This document shows positions 1-7,601 of a stretch of DNA of 13,896 nucleotides, piece by piece. The DNA is from an uncultured Clostridium sp. (lineage in GTDB: Bacteria > Bacillota > Clostridia > TANB77 > CAG-508): NCBI GenBank assembly GCA_947057505.1, contig CAMSEM010000028.1:1-13896 (forward strand), in the 5' to 3' direction. Below the pieces are notes generated by a model. That model had not been told where the DNA came from, searched no databases, and was given only the letters and a program-made list of their open reading frames with translations. Position numbers and translations under genes: made by a program. Numbering within the stretch: the first letter of the stretch is position 1; each line of letters opens with the position of its first letter.

Positions 1-411
1 CCACTCTACATTTGTTTTTCCATCAGCTTGTGTTGGCACTTTTTCTCCTTTTGTTGGGTTTACATGTGCTGGTGGATTGTCTGGATTGTCTGGGTCTGTT
101 GGATTATTTGCTCCTCCCCAATTTCCACTTGTTAAATATTCATTTAATTTATCTAAGTCGTCTTGGTCTTTTTGGGCAGCCTCATTTGTTTGGTCTGCTG
201 CCTTTTGTGCCATCGTGATAATTCCACTATCTCCAAATAGCACGGTTATACTTACTCCTGCTAAGATTAAAAGCACTACGATTGTTACTACGAGCGCAAT
301 TAAGGTGATACCTTTGTTTTTGGAGTTTTTCTTTGCTTTTTCTTCTACTATATTTATTACTACATTTGGCTTGCTATTTTCTAAATAGTTTGCTTGTTTT
401 CTGTTTTCCAT
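1..411 (-). CDS. Prepilin-like surface protein, N-terminal part (runs off the left edge)
   Basis: The frame is open from the ATG at 411 to the window edge, giving 137 residues. An AGGAGG ribosome site lies at 425-430, 13 bases upstream. Residues 1-33 are a charged leader rich in Lys, Asn and Glu. A class III (type IV prepilin-like) signal follows: Gly34 then ITLIALVVTIVVLLILAGVS, a hydrophobic helix. The usual Glu at +5 after the cleavage Gly is replaced by Ala. After the helix comes a short charged coiled stretch (about residues 60-90), then a Pro/Asp/Asn linker (TDPDNPDNPP, about 103-112) typical of spacers before extracellular domains. The helix is almost identical to that of the protein at 7656-9059, so both belong to one surface-protein family. 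Its C-terminal domain lies outside the window. Cleavage by a prepilin peptidase and surface display are inferred from the family; the exact role is unknown. Confidence 0.85.
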   Translation of the reverse strand, partial: MENRKQANYLENSKPNVVINIVEEKAKKNSKNKGITLIALVVTIVVLLILAGVSITVLFGDSGIITMAQKAADQTNEAAQKDQDDLDKLNEYLTSGNWGGANNPTDPDNPDNPPAHVNPTKGEKVPTQADGKTNVEW

Positions 412-807
412 TTTTTACGTTTTTCCTCCTTTGTTACTTTTTTATCTTTTGCCTTTTTATATTCTTTACCTTTTTGCTATTTTTTACTTTTTATAGCTAC
501 TTTAGGTATTTTCTTCTTTTGATATTATGAGCTTTTATTTAGCTTTTTATTCATAACTTATTTTTCTTAAACCTTTTTGATTTTCTTACAAACTATTTAC
601 TTTTCAAGGTTCTATAAGCTATGATTTCTATACTTTTTAAGCTCATTTTTATTTTCAAAGATACATAACTTCTTATTTGCTATTTACCTTTGCAATTTTA
701 TTCTACTTTACTTTTTATTGATTGTCAATCTTTTTTACATAATCTTTTTTGGTGTTGTGAAAATGCAAAATTCGGGGCAATTTTTCATAAATTTTATGTA
801 ATTTTTC
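412..807. other. Divergent intergenic region, no gene seen
   Basis: This AT-rich region lies between the minus-strand prepilin-like gene and the plus-strand rplM promoter. I see no credible coding frame. On the minus strand, 590-660 contains phrases such as ACCTTGAAAAGTAAATAG and CTTTGAAAATAAAAA, which resemble the spacer and leader motifs of clostridial rRNA operons, but there is no rRNA gene here. The promoter of the prepilin-like gene must lie in this stretch; I could not pick a convincing -35/-10 pair for it. Confidence 0.5.
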
Positions 808-836
808 TTGACTTTTTACTGTTTCTGTATTAAAAT
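808..836 (+). promoter_or_regulatory. Sigma-A promoter of rplM-rpsI
   Basis: TTGACT at 808-813, a 17-base spacer, and TAAAAT at 831-836 make a near-consensus vegetative promoter. Transcription should start near 843, leaving a leader of about 110 bases before rplM. Confidence 0.75.
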
Positions 837-849
837 ATTACAGTATATG

Positions 850-908
850 TATGAATGTAACTATTTGTTTTGGCTTCTCCCCGGTAGCTTAGATACAATA
901 GTTTCATA
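850..908 (+). promoter_or_regulatory. Folded 5' leader of rplM, candidate L13 autoregulatory leader
   Basis: The leader can fold as one long bulged hairpin. The outer stem pairs 850-855 with 903-908, the middle stem AACTATTTGT (859-868) pairs with ACAATAGTT (895-903) with one bulged base, and an inner GGCT/AGCT stem closes a loop containing CCCCGG. It begins within about ten bases of the predicted transcript start and sits directly before rplM. Ribosomal protein leaders that bind L13 are known in Firmicutes at this position. I did not match it to the known family model, so function is inferred from position and fold. Confidence 0.4.
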
Positions 909-951
909 TAGATAATGTTTTGAAAAAATGAAATGGAGGGTATGAATTACC

Positions 952-1389
952 ATGAATAATACAACTTATAGTGTAAAAAAGAATGAAATTGAAAGCAAAT
1001 GGTACATAATTGATGCACAAGATAAACCATTAGGTAGAGTAGCTGCTGAAGCTGCAAAATTATTAAGAGGAAAACACAAACCAACTTATACAACTCATAT
1101 GGATGTTGGTGATCACGTAATTATTATTAACTGTGAAAAAATTGTTTTAACAGGAAAAAAATTAGATCAAAAAATTTATAGAAGCCACTCTGGTTATATT
1201 GGTGGTATGAAAGAAACTACTGCTAGAGATTTACTTGCTAAAAGTCCAGAAAAAATGATGACACATGCTGTAGTTGGTATGCTTCCTCATACAAGACTTG
1301 GTAGACAAATGGCTAAAAAATTAAGAGTATATGCTGGTAGCGAGCATGAAAATATCGCTCAAAAACCTGAAGTATGGGAGGTAAAATAA
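952..1389 (+). CDS. rplM: 50S ribosomal protein L13
   Basis: Encodes 145 residues, the normal length for bacterial L13, a 23S rRNA-binding protein of the large subunit needed early in its assembly. Family landmarks are clear: WYIIDAQDKPLGRVAAEAAK near residues 17-36, LLRGKHKPTYTTHMDVGDHV next, and the C-terminal block MLPHTRLGRQMAKKLRVYAG. The start is ATG 952, 11 bases after GGAGGG (935-940). An ATG at 942 lies too close to that site and opens only a five-codon frame. It forms the usual two-gene operon with rpsI, whose start is one base after the rplM stop. Codon use is strongly AT-biased, with Arg as AGA. Confidence 0.98.
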   Translation: MNNTTYSVKKNEIESKWYIIDAQDKPLGRVAAEAAKLLRGKHKPTYTTHMDVGDHVIIINCEKIVLTGKKLDQKIYRSHSGYIGGMKETTARDLLAKSPEKMMTHAVVGMLPHTRLGRQMAKKLRVYAGSEHENIAQKPEVWEVK

Positions 1390-1390
1390 A

Positions 1391-1795
1391 ATGGCAAAAA
1401 AAGCTGATAAAATAGTGTTTTTAGGAACAGGAAGAAGAAAAAAATCAATTGCTAGAGTTAGATTAGTAGAAGGTAAAGGAACTATTACTGTTAATGGTAA
1501 ATCATTAGATGAATACTTTGGAACAGAAGTATTAAAAGTTATTGTAAAACAACCATTAGTTGCTACTAACACACTTGATAAATATGATGTTATTTGTAAA
1601 GTAGTTGGTGGAGGATTTACAGGTCAAGCTGGAGCAATCCGTCATGGTATCGCAAGAGCATTAAATGAAGCAAATAGTGAATACAGACCAGCTCTTAAAT
1701 CTGCAGGTTTCTTAACTAGAGATCCTCGTATGAAAGAAAGAAAAAAATACGGTCTTAAAAAAGCTAGAAAAGCTCCTCAATTTAGTAAAAGATAG
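1391..1795 (+). CDS. rpsI: 30S ribosomal protein S9
   Basis: Encodes 134 residues. S9 sits in the head of the 30S subunit, and its C-terminal tail reaches the P-site tRNA. The sequence shows the family core GTGRRKKSIARVRLVEGKG near residues 12-30, GGGFTGQAGAIRHGIARAL in the middle, and the diagnostic C-terminus KARKAPQFSKR. The ribosome site GGGAGG (1376-1381) lies inside the end of rplM and the start is one base after the rplM stop, so the two are co-transcribed and probably translationally coupled. A strong terminator follows at once. Confidence 0.98.
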   Translation: MAKKADKIVFLGTGRRKKSIARVRLVEGKGTITVNGKSLDEYFGTEVLKVIVKQPLVATNTLDKYDVICKVVGGGFTGQAGAIRHGIARALNEANSEYRPALKSAGFLTRDPRMKERKKYGLKKARKAPQFSKR

Positions 1796-1808
1796 AATTT
1801 TATATTTC

Positions 1809-1840
1809 AAACTTGAAAGTACAAAACTTTCAAGTTTTTT
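1809..1840 (+). terminator. Rho-independent terminator of rplM-rpsI
   Basis: ACTTGAAAGT (1811-1820) and ACTTTCAAGT (1826-1835) form a perfect 10 bp stem around a 5-base loop, followed by a T run. It starts about 14 bases after the rpsI stop. Confidence 0.9.
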
Positions 1841-1948
1841 AATTGCTAGATTGTATGTTGCTCCACTTTTAATATAAAACATGGTTATTTTGGATATTTT
1901 TGTTTTATATCTAGAAGATAACATTCTTTAATTTTTTATCATTTGAAA

Positions 1949-2000
1949 GAAAACAAGGTTTTAAATTGAAATAATTTGTTCAATTTAAAACCTTGTTTTC
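1949..2000 (-). terminator. Terminator hairpin after the hydrolase gene, possibly bidirectional
   Basis: A perfect 22 bp stem pairs 1949-1970 with 1979-2000 around an 8-base loop. The minus-strand gene's TAG stop overlaps the hairpin by one base (2000). On the minus strand the 3' arm ends in TTTTC followed by TTTC, a modest U tract. The convergent arrangement with rpsI suggests it insulates both directions. Confidence 0.75.
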
Positions 2001-2935
2001 TATTTATTTAAATTTTCAGTTTCTGCTTGTTCTTGTGTTATGTCTTGTATTAACTGCTTATATGCCTCTTTTGCCAAATCATCTTCATAATTTTCATCTT
2101 GATACCTTTGAATTAACCAATCATGTACTGCTTCTTTTGTTTCTTTTATTATCATATTGCTTCCACTTTTTTTGGCTTTTAATGCTAGCACATGCACATC
2201 TGGATTTAAAATATCATTAGTTCCAGTATAAATAATTACATTTTCTAAATTTTCTAGTGGTCCATATATTGGACTTACTAAATAATTTTTTATTCTTTCT
2301 TCTGTACCTGCATAACAAATTCCTGCTACTTTTAATAATTCACTATTTAAAAGTTTGTCTTTTTCTTGCACTGTTTTAATTGCAGGATTTTCCATACTTA
2401 CATCTAACCATGGAGATATTAAAATGGTTTTTGTTGGTTTTTGTACTTCTTGTTGTACCATTTTTTCTAATAATGCTAGCGCCATCCCCCCTCCTGCTGA
2501 ATCTCCCATAAGAATAAAATGGCTATTATCTACCTTTTTTGCAATTTCTTTATATAATGGCTCTATCATAGCAAATGTATGAATGTAATTGTATTGTGGC
2601 GTTAATGGATAATCTGGTACTATAATAGTACTATTCGTATCTTGCGTAAGCTTACTTAAAAATTTCCAATGAGCATTGCTTAATTCTGCTACATAAGAAC
2701 CACCATGCAAATAAAAAATAGTCTGCTGAGTATTTGTTTCTTGTTTTGGTGTTAAAATAAATACACTTCTACCTTGATATTTTTCTTCGCTTATATTACA
2801 TTGGTTTATAATATGTTCTGGAATTTTTGAAGCAATATTTCCTGTATAAAAATATAGTACAATTGCAGCAATTCCAGTTGCTATTAACAGTATCATAAAA
2901 ATAGTTGATATTATAAGTTTTGACTTCATATGCAT
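2000..2935 (-). CDS. Membrane-anchored alpha/beta hydrolase, HSL (type IV) esterase family
   Basis: Encodes 311 residues. Residues 7-30 form one hydrophobic segment, so the enzyme is probably anchored with its catalytic domain outside the membrane. Hormone-sensitive-lipase-type landmarks are present: the oxyanion HGGS at 77-80, the nucleophile elbow GDSAGGG with Ser146, a likely catalytic Asp near 241 in TGTNDILNPD, and His271 in AVHDW. The reaction should be hydrolysis of a short acyl ester or similar; the substrate is unknown. The gene begins 8 bases after the stop of the acyltransferase upstream, so the two form an operon and may make and remove acyl groups on the same substrate class. The start could be ATG 2935 or ATG 2929: the AAAGGA site is very close to the first and better spaced for the second. 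Confidence 0.88.
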   Translation of the reverse strand: MHMKSKLIISTIFMILLIATGIAAIVLYFYTGNIASKIPEHIINQCNISEEKYQGRSVFILTPKQETNTQQTIFYLHGGSYVAELSNAHWKFLSKLTQDTNSTIIVPDYPLTPQYNYIHTFAMIEPLYKEIAKKVDNSHFILMGDSAGGGMALALLEKMVQQEVQKPTKTILISPWLDVSMENPAIKTVQEKDKLLNSELLKVAGICYAGTEERIKNYLVSPIYGPLENLENVIIYTGTNDILNPDVHVLALKAKKSGSNMIIKETKEAVHDWLIQRYQDENYEDDLAKEAYKQLIQDITQEQAETENLNK

Positions 2936-2943
2936 CTTTCCTT

Positions 2944-4353
2944 TTAAAAGTGAAATTTTCTTTTCATTTTTTCTATGATTCCTACCTTATCTTTATTTTG
3001 ATTTTTTTCTTTTATCTTTTCTATTACTTCTTTTATTTTTAGTGTGTTTATAGTAGGATATAGCTTATTTTCTCCCTTAGTATAAATTCCATTTGTGACA
3101 ATGGTAGTTGGTATTTCTTGCTCTTTTAAAAAACTAAAAAAGTTTTTTTCTACTTGATTATTTTGTAGAATAGAACTAAATGAAAATACCATATTATTTC
3201 CATAGGAGCATGCTGTACATTTTATTTTTTCTGCTTTTTCTGGTCCTATTAAAAATAAAAATTGATCTATATAGGGTTCATACTCTGGTAACACATTTAT
3301 TTTTCCCAAATTAGAAAATGTAGTAGTAGTGTACCTTTGTATTTGGCTATATATTAGCTTTAATATGAGTTTTTTTATATATAATGGTATCATTCTAATA
3401 TATATACTGTTGCCTAACCTTACTGTATGTGCCATTGTTTTTGCAATTTCTTCTTTTTGTAATTTGTTTTTAAAGTTGTTTCTAACAAATGCCAAAATCA
3501 GGTCAAAGTCGGTTAAGTCTAGTTGTTTATGGTTTGCCACCACTGTCATATAAGAAAAGAAATTGCTTGTAGTTGTTGAATTAAAGTAGTTTTTTAAATT
3601 GACTGGTATACATACTTTAATCGGCTTTTTATTTAATTTTTGCTTTTTTTGTTCTTGATAAATAGAGTATATTAAAACAGAAGTAAAATATTGTGACACA
3701 GTTACTTTTAGCCTTCTGCAAGTTTTGATAAGTGGTTTTAAACTAATAAAACCATGTGTAACACCAACTTGATAAGGTGGCAATTTTTTTCCTTTTAAAA
3801 TATATGCTCTTTGAGAATTTTCCTTTCTATGTAATTTTTTTTCATAGTTTTTTAAGTAGCTATCTTCTATATTTTGTGTATCTGCTTGTACATTTTTAAT
3901 AGAAAATTGCTTATTAAAATTATTAGGATAGCAAAGGTTTAAATAGTGGTATACTATTGTTTTTACAAATTCAATTGCGGTACTTCCATCTGTTAAAGCA
4001 TGAAAAATTTCTACATTAATTTTGTTTTGATAATAAGTTACTTTAAATAAATAACCATTATTTGCTTTTTTATCCATATAGTGGCATGGATATGTTTCTT
4101 CTTCATGAATATTAATTTCTCTTTGATTTTCTTCTAAATAGTACCAAAAAAATCCTTTTTTTAAACAGACTTTAAAAGAAGTAAATACTTGTATAGTTTG
4201 TTCTACTGCCTGTTTTAAAAGTTTTTGGTCTATTGGCTCTATTACTACAACAGATAAACGATAAATACTGCTAAACTTTTTATTTCCTACAATTGGAAAT
4301 AGCTTAGCAGAGTTATCTAGTTTTCTCCATTTTACTTTTTCTTTTTTATTCAT
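2944..4353 (-). CDS. HxxxDG-motif acyltransferase (alcohol acetyltransferase / condensation-like superfamily)
   Basis: From ATG 4353 it encodes 469 residues. I chose this start because AAGGTGG lies 9 bases before it; a GTG at 4365 would lie within that ribosome site. The N-terminal half carries EIFHALTDGSTA, with His118, Asp122 and Gly123. This is the HxxxDG active-site motif of the CoA-dependent acyltransferase / condensation fold, although the first His of the usual HH pair is Phe. A second region, TTTFSNLGKINVLP, corresponds to the later structural motif of that fold. There is no signal peptide and the C-terminus is very Lys-rich. It probably transfers an acyl group to an alcohol or amine; the substrate cannot be told. 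It is the first gene of a two-gene operon with the downstream esterase-like hydrolase. Confidence 0.7.
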   Translation of the reverse strand: MNKKEKVKWRKLDNSAKLFPIVGNKKFSSIYRLSVVVIEPIDQKLLKQAVEQTIQVFTSFKVCLKKGFFWYYLEENQREINIHEEETYPCHYMDKKANNGYLFKVTYYQNKINVEIFHALTDGSTAIEFVKTIVYHYLNLCYPNNFNKQFSIKNVQADTQNIEDSYLKNYEKKLHRKENSQRAYILKGKKLPPYQVGVTHGFISLKPLIKTCRRLKVTVSQYFTSVLIYSIYQEQKKQKLNKKPIKVCIPVNLKNYFNSTTTSNFFSYMTVVANHKQLDLTDFDLILAFVRNNFKNKLQKEEIAKTMAHTVRLGNSIYIRMIPLYIKKLILKLIYSQIQRYTTTTFSNLGKINVLPEYEPYIDQFLFLIGPEKAEKIKCTACSYGNNMVFSFSSILQNNQVEKNFFSFLKEQEIPTTIVTNGIYTKGENKLYPTINTLKIKEVIEKIKEKNQNKDKVGIIEKMKRKFHF

Positions 4354-4400
4354 ATGTGTTTCCACCTTAAATTAGGCTTTGCCTATTTTTCTTTTTCTTT

Positions 4401-4429
4401 ATTTTACTACACTTGCTTCCATTATGCAA
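4401..4429 (-). promoter_or_regulatory. Sigma-A promoter of the acyltransferase-hydrolase operon
   Basis: On the minus strand, TTGCAT (4429-4424), a 17-base spacer and TAAAAT (4406-4401) lie about 50 bases upstream of the acyltransferase start. Confidence 0.65.
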
Positions 4430-4470
4430 GCTTTGTACTATCTAGTCATTATGGAGCTCTTAATATATAA

Positions 4471-4557
4471 AGTAGTTATAATTATTTTTACAGTGGTGCA
4501 ATTTTTCGAATGCCAAGTACCCTACTAATTGGAAATGGAAAAAATAATCATAACTAC
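4471..4557. repeat. Long inverted repeat between yunB and the acyltransferase operon
   Basis: AGTAGTTATAATTATTTTT (4471-4489) is matched at 18 of 19 positions by the reverse complement of 4539-4557, with about 49 bases between the arms. A second pairing, CTAATTGG (4534-4541) with CCAATTAG (4568-4575), overlaps the right arm's flank, so two competing folds are possible. It lies 3' of yunB and may serve as its terminator, although no clean U tract follows on that strand. AACTACTCT also occurs directly twice, at 4552-4560 and at 4611-4619 over the yunB stop. It could also be a small mobile element remnant. Confidence 0.5.
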
Positions 4558-4612
4558 TCTGGGTAGCCCAATTAGGTGGACCAAAAGTCTTAGATACCAA
4601 CGATGGAACTAA

Positions 4613-5332
4613 CTACTCTATTACATCTAGAATATTTTCTCTTGTCATCCCTTCTAAGTTATAATAACTGTTTGGTACCTCTCCTACAATAATGCTTTCT
4701 GCTAATAATACCTGATTTATAATTTTTTCTTCTATAGTATTATATGGAGTTAATATGATAACATGACAAATAACTTCTAAATAAATGTTATGTAGTGTTT
4801 GGTTAATTCCACAAGAGGTAAATTCAGACTTTAGTTCTGTGTCTAAGTTTCCTACAACTTCTATTTTAATGTTTACTCTTGGTCCTCTTCCTGCAAATAA
4901 GTTACTTCCTAAAAAGCTTCCTAAACGAATAGAAAATGTATTGTTTTGGTTTTTTTCCATTTCCTCTTGAATATTAACTGGTATGGCAGAAATAATTTCG
5001 TTTACTGTAATCATGTTAGTACTTGCCATTTTTACATTTCCATTACTATCTTTACTAACTTTTACTAAATCTTCATAAGTGTAATTTTTCATTACTTTAG
5101 TAGCTTCATTATTAGAAATTTTAGTAGCTATTGATTTTGCTTTGTTTCTACATTGACTTTCTATGATTGGCTTTATAGCTTGTAAGGAAAAATATGCAAA
5201 GGTAAATGCAATAACTAAAATTGCAATTATTTTCAAAATTTTCCTATTTTGTTTTTGAGCTTTAGGAGAACGAAATTTAGGAGGCGTGGCTGGTAGCCTC
5301 CATCTATTTCTTGTATAAATTTTATCATCCAT
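4613..5332 (-). CDS. yunB: Sporulation protein YunB
   Basis: Encodes 239 residues. YunB is a mother-cell sporulation protein under SigE in B. subtilis, tied to spore coat or forespore maturation; its biochemical activity is not known. A basic N-terminus rich in Arg and Lys is followed by one membrane helix (about 32-54). The rest is predicted extracytoplasmic. Family landmarks are SFLGSNLFAGRGPRVNIKI, then VVGNLDTELKSEFTSCGINQT, and a C-terminal segment with AESIIVGEVPNSYYNLEG. The start codon overlaps the stop of the sipL-like gene by 8 bases (ATGGATGA) and has no strong ribosome site of its own, so translation is probably coupled. Being in one operon with a spore morphogenesis gene fits the assignment. 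Confidence 0.88.
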   Translation of the reverse strand: MDDKIYTRNRWRLPATPPKFRSPKAQKQNRKILKIIAILVIAFTFAYFSLQAIKPIIESQCRNKAKSIATKISNNEATKVMKNYTYEDLVKVSKDSNGNVKMASTNMITVNEIISAIPVNIQEEMEKNQNNTFSIRLGSFLGSNLFAGRGPRVNIKIEVVGNLDTELKSEFTSCGINQTLHNIYLEVICHVIILTPYNTIEEKIINQVLLAESIIVGEVPNSYYNLEGMTRENILDVIE

Positions 5333-6857
5333 GATATCTAGGAATAAATAACTGTCTACCTACTTGCAAAATATTAGCATCTTCTATTCCATTTACCCTA
5401 CTAATGGTTTCCACTGTGCTATTAAACTTTTTGGCTATTTTCCATAAAGTATCTCCTGGTTTTGCAAAGTAAATAATCATACTGTATCCACAGTTTTTTC
5501 TAGTTTCTTGTTCTTCAATTTGATCTATAATAAAAATATTTTCATCTTTTCCGCTAATTGCAGTAAAGTTTAAATCTATTTTAATATCTATACTTTCATC
5601 TGGCATAACTACAAAGTCTTGCATGCTTATTTCAATAATAGTGTCTATATGGCTTTCTTTTGTTATTTCTTCAAAATCCATAGTAAAGTTAAATGGCATA
5701 TCAATTTGTTTTGTGTCTATTCCTCCATTACTGTTTGCAGAAAAAATAAAGTTTAATGTTATTTCTCCCTCATATACAATTCTATTGTTTAATAATTTTT
5801 GCTCTTGAATTGTTGGAACTACCTCTACATCATATATTTTTCTATCTCCTATTTCTGGAATTACCTGTTTTTCTCTAATATTACATACTTGACTTCTTGA
5901 CTCTCTTTTTTGCATTAGTTTTACTTTTCTTTGGTTGAAATTCAAGTCTACTGTTGGACTATATAAATCTTGTATCATTTGTAGCTCCTTATTTTCGTAT
6001 GCTTCACAATAAGCTTCTATTTCTGCTTCTATGTAAATAGAATGTTCTTCTATATTATTGGGTTTTACTATTACATTTTTAATTTCATATTTTACATCAC
6101 AAATATGCTCTTCACTAATATTAGGCAAGTCAATAAAACCAATTACTGGTATAATACCTTCTTTTAGGCAAATACGATTATCTTCTGTTAAATAAATTAG
6201 TTTTACTTGTAAGTCAGCTTTGATTAGTACTTTATTATAGCTTATTTTAGTATCTCGATTCATAATTCTTATGTCTGTTTTCATTACTTCTACTAAGTTG
6301 TCAATTTCGTCCAAATTTAAAGTGTCTTTCGCATATACTTTTGTACTTCCACTTCCTATTAAAGAGTTAATATGAAAATCTTTGTTTAAAAATTGAATAT
6401 CTCTCAAGTTAGAAATCTCCTTAATATATTCTACAGTTTCATTAGAAGAAATTTTGCTTTCTACTTCTAAAATTGCTTTTATATGAATTTTTCTTCCATT
6501 TAATACTTTACAGTCTAATCCTTTTAAGCTAATATTGGTATCTAGTTGCATATTGCTTTTTGCTTTTTCTACATCTATTATCTGTGTAAAGTCTAAGTTT
6601 GTATTTAAACTTCTTACCTGATTTTCTTCTGTGTCTGATAAATACATAATATAGGTATTGATTGAACCATCTATTCTAATTTTTCCATCTAAAATTTCTT
6701 TTTTATAAATGCACACCAATCCACTGCTGCTAATAACATTTAATATGTCTGGCTTTATATCTGGAACTATAGAGTCGTCTTCTACCATAAATGTATCTTT
6801 TTTTTGACTAATAATTTGGTTTAGCACTAAGCTATCTTTTGCCGTTTCGAGTGCCAT
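5325..6857 (-). CDS. SipL-like spore coat morphogenesis protein (DUF3794/SPOCS plus LysM)
   Basis: From ATG 6857 it encodes 510 residues. This start has AGGAGGG 8 bases upstream. The frame stays open further upstream, but that part overlaps a terminator hairpin and is unlikely to be coding. The protein is mostly beta-rich repeats of the SPOCS/DUF3794 type, beginning with MALETAKDSLVLNQI and DSIVPDIKPDILNVIS. It ends in a LysM domain (about 460-508) with GDTLWKIAKKFN, VNGI and QVGRQLFIPRYHG. This layout and length match SipL of Clostridioides difficile, which binds SpoIVA through its LysM domain to anchor the coat around the forespore. The gene sits in an operon with yunB. Residue-level SpoIVA contacts were not checked, so I leave the symbol blank. 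Confidence 0.85.
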   Translation of the reverse strand: MALETAKDSLVLNQIISQKKDTFMVEDDSIVPDIKPDILNVISSSGLVCIYKKEILDGKIRIDGSINTYIMYLSDTEENQVRSLNTNLDFTQIIDVEKAKSNMQLDTNISLKGLDCKVLNGRKIHIKAILEVESKISSNETVEYIKEISNLRDIQFLNKDFHINSLIGSGSTKVYAKDTLNLDEIDNLVEVMKTDIRIMNRDTKISYNKVLIKADLQVKLIYLTEDNRICLKEGIIPVIGFIDLPNISEEHICDVKYEIKNVIVKPNNIEEHSIYIEAEIEAYCEAYENKELQMIQDLYSPTVDLNFNQRKVKLMQKRESRSQVCNIREKQVIPEIGDRKIYDVEVVPTIQEQKLLNNRIVYEGEITLNFIFSANSNGGIDTKQIDMPFNFTMDFEEITKESHIDTIIEISMQDFVVMPDESIDIKIDLNFTAISGKDENIFIIDQIEEQETRKNCGYSMIIYFAKPGDTLWKIAKKFNSTVETISRVNGIEDANILQVGRQLFIPRYHG

Positions 6858-6891
6858 TTTTTTCTCCCTCCTATTCATTGTTTCTTTTTTA

Positions 6892-6919
6892 TATATATGA
6901 TAGGGATTAAAAAAAATTC
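6892..6919 (-). promoter_or_regulatory. Possible SigE-type promoter of the sipL-like/yunB operon
   Basis: On the minus strand, CATATATA (6899-6892) resembles the SigE -10 CATAnnnT. A loosely matching AATTTT-like -35 lies about 15 bases further upstream. The match is weak. It is offered because SigE control is expected for these genes. Confidence 0.3.
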
Positions 6920-6973
6920 CTAGTTTTGTAAAATATACCTTTATTTTTATCATTTTAGGAAAGTAACAAACCC

Positions 6974-7024
6974 AAAAGCACTGTATCAAACTTTATTTTC
7001 ATAAAATTTGATACAGTGCTTTTT
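6974..7024 (-). terminator. Terminator of veg
   Basis: AAAAGCACTGTATCAAA (6974-6990) pairs with 7007-7023 to form a 17 bp stem, and the inner bases TTTAT/ATAAA extend it. It lies just after the veg stop, and T residues follow the stem on both strands. It separates veg from the sporulation operon downstream. Confidence 0.85.
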
Positions 7025-7046
7025 ATTTACCTAAGCTTTTATACTT

Positions 7047-7349
7047 TTAAGCTAATTCTTCTCTTGGCTTTCTTGTATTTATTACTGGCGGTGGTATTAA
7101 TGGGCTATAGTTTGTTCCGTCAAACACATCTACTTCTACTGTTCTTGTTAGAATATCGGTATAACTATAGGTAACATTTCTATTCTCTTCCTCATATTTA
7201 ATAACAAAAATATTAGGATAAGTTTTTTCTATTGTAGCTTCTTTTTCAAAGGATTTACTTCTTCCAAGTGAACCTTTGACAATTATCTTTTGTCCTATCA
7301 TGTCATTAATATCTGTTTTTAAGTTTGCAATGTCGTTTGGACAAATCAT
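7047..7349 (-). CDS. veg: Veg protein (biofilm formation stimulator, DUF1021)
   Basis: Encodes 100 residues, against 86 in B. subtilis. The family core is clear: a short N-terminal helix region, GQKIIVKGSLGRSKSFEKEA, then YPNIFVIKYEEENRNVTYSYTDILT followed by VEV. In B. subtilis Veg is abundant and promotes biofilm matrix expression by interfering with the repressor SinR; whether that role holds in Clostridia is not known. The start is ATG 7349 with AGGTGA 6 bases upstream. An extra C-terminal tail is Pro-rich (PLIPPPVINTRKPREELA). In B. subtilis veg follows yabG directly; here a different gene lies between them. Confidence 0.93.
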   Translation of the reverse strand: MICPNDIANLKTDINDMIGQKIIVKGSLGRSKSFEKEATIEKTYPNIFVIKYEEENRNVTYSYTDILTRTVEVDVFDGTNYSPLIPPPVINTRKPREELA

Positions 7350-7371
7350 GGTATCACCTACTTCTTTTAGT

Positions 7372-7438
7372 TCGATAGCGTGATTATATCATTACGATTG
7401 CCAAATGTCAAAAAAGATTTTTTCATGTCGAAAGCGTG
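7372..7438 (-). promoter_or_regulatory. Direct repeats CACGCTWTCGA flanking the veg promoter
   Basis: On the minus strand the 11-mer CACGCTTTCGA (7438-7428) lies upstream of the -35, and CACGCTATCGA (7382-7372) lies immediately after the -10, over the transcript start. They differ at one base and are 56 bases apart. The placement looks like a paired operator; no regulator is encoded nearby. Confidence 0.4.
7383..7411 (-). promoter_or_regulatory. Consensus sigma-A promoter of veg
   Basis: On the minus strand, TTGACA (7411-7406), a 17-base spacer and TATAAT (7388-7383) form a perfect consensus promoter. The veg promoter of B. subtilis is likewise one of the strongest vegetative promoters known. 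The start of transcription should be near 7376. Confidence 0.9.
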
Positions 7439-7481
7439 TAATTGGCTTGTTGCAAGTGTTCAGTGTTTTTATTGTTGAATT

Positions 7482-7514
7482 ATTACAATTGTGTTACATT
7501 TTTATTACAATTGT
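7482..7514. repeat. Paired ATTACAATTGT boxes, 22 bases apart
   Basis: ATTACAATTGT occurs at 7482-7492 and 7504-7514, 22 bases apart (about two helical turns). Each contains the palindrome ACAATTGT. The second reads TACAATTGTA, which fits the TACAnnTGTA box bound by CopY/BlaI-type repressors. No such regulator or target gene is evident here. Confidence 0.3.
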
Positions 7515-7601
7515 ATTTCAATTTTATTTAAAAAGCTATTTTATAACTAATATACGCATTTATATTGTGATGATTAACCTTTTTGGCTCTCTTGGTGAGG
7601 A

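Noticed and set aside
4366..4612. T-box or other tRNA-like leader (AATTAGGTGGACCA)
   Set aside because: The sequence lacks the T-box core AGGGTGGNACCGCG and no aminoacyl-tRNA synthetase or amino acid gene follows on either strand.
6858..6989. N-terminal extension of the sipL-like gene to 6989
   Set aside because: The extension overlaps the veg terminator hairpin, lacks a ribosome site, and the family start MALETAKDSLVLNQI has a strong AGGAGGG just upstream.
7482..7514. CopY/BlaI-type operator as a firm call
   Set aside because: Only one box fits TACAnnTGTA exactly, the DNA is AT-rich, and no regulator or copper or beta-lactam gene is nearby. It is kept as a low-confidence repeat.
7482..7514. 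CRISPR-like repeat pair
   Set aside because: There are only two short repeats, no spacer series and no cas gene.
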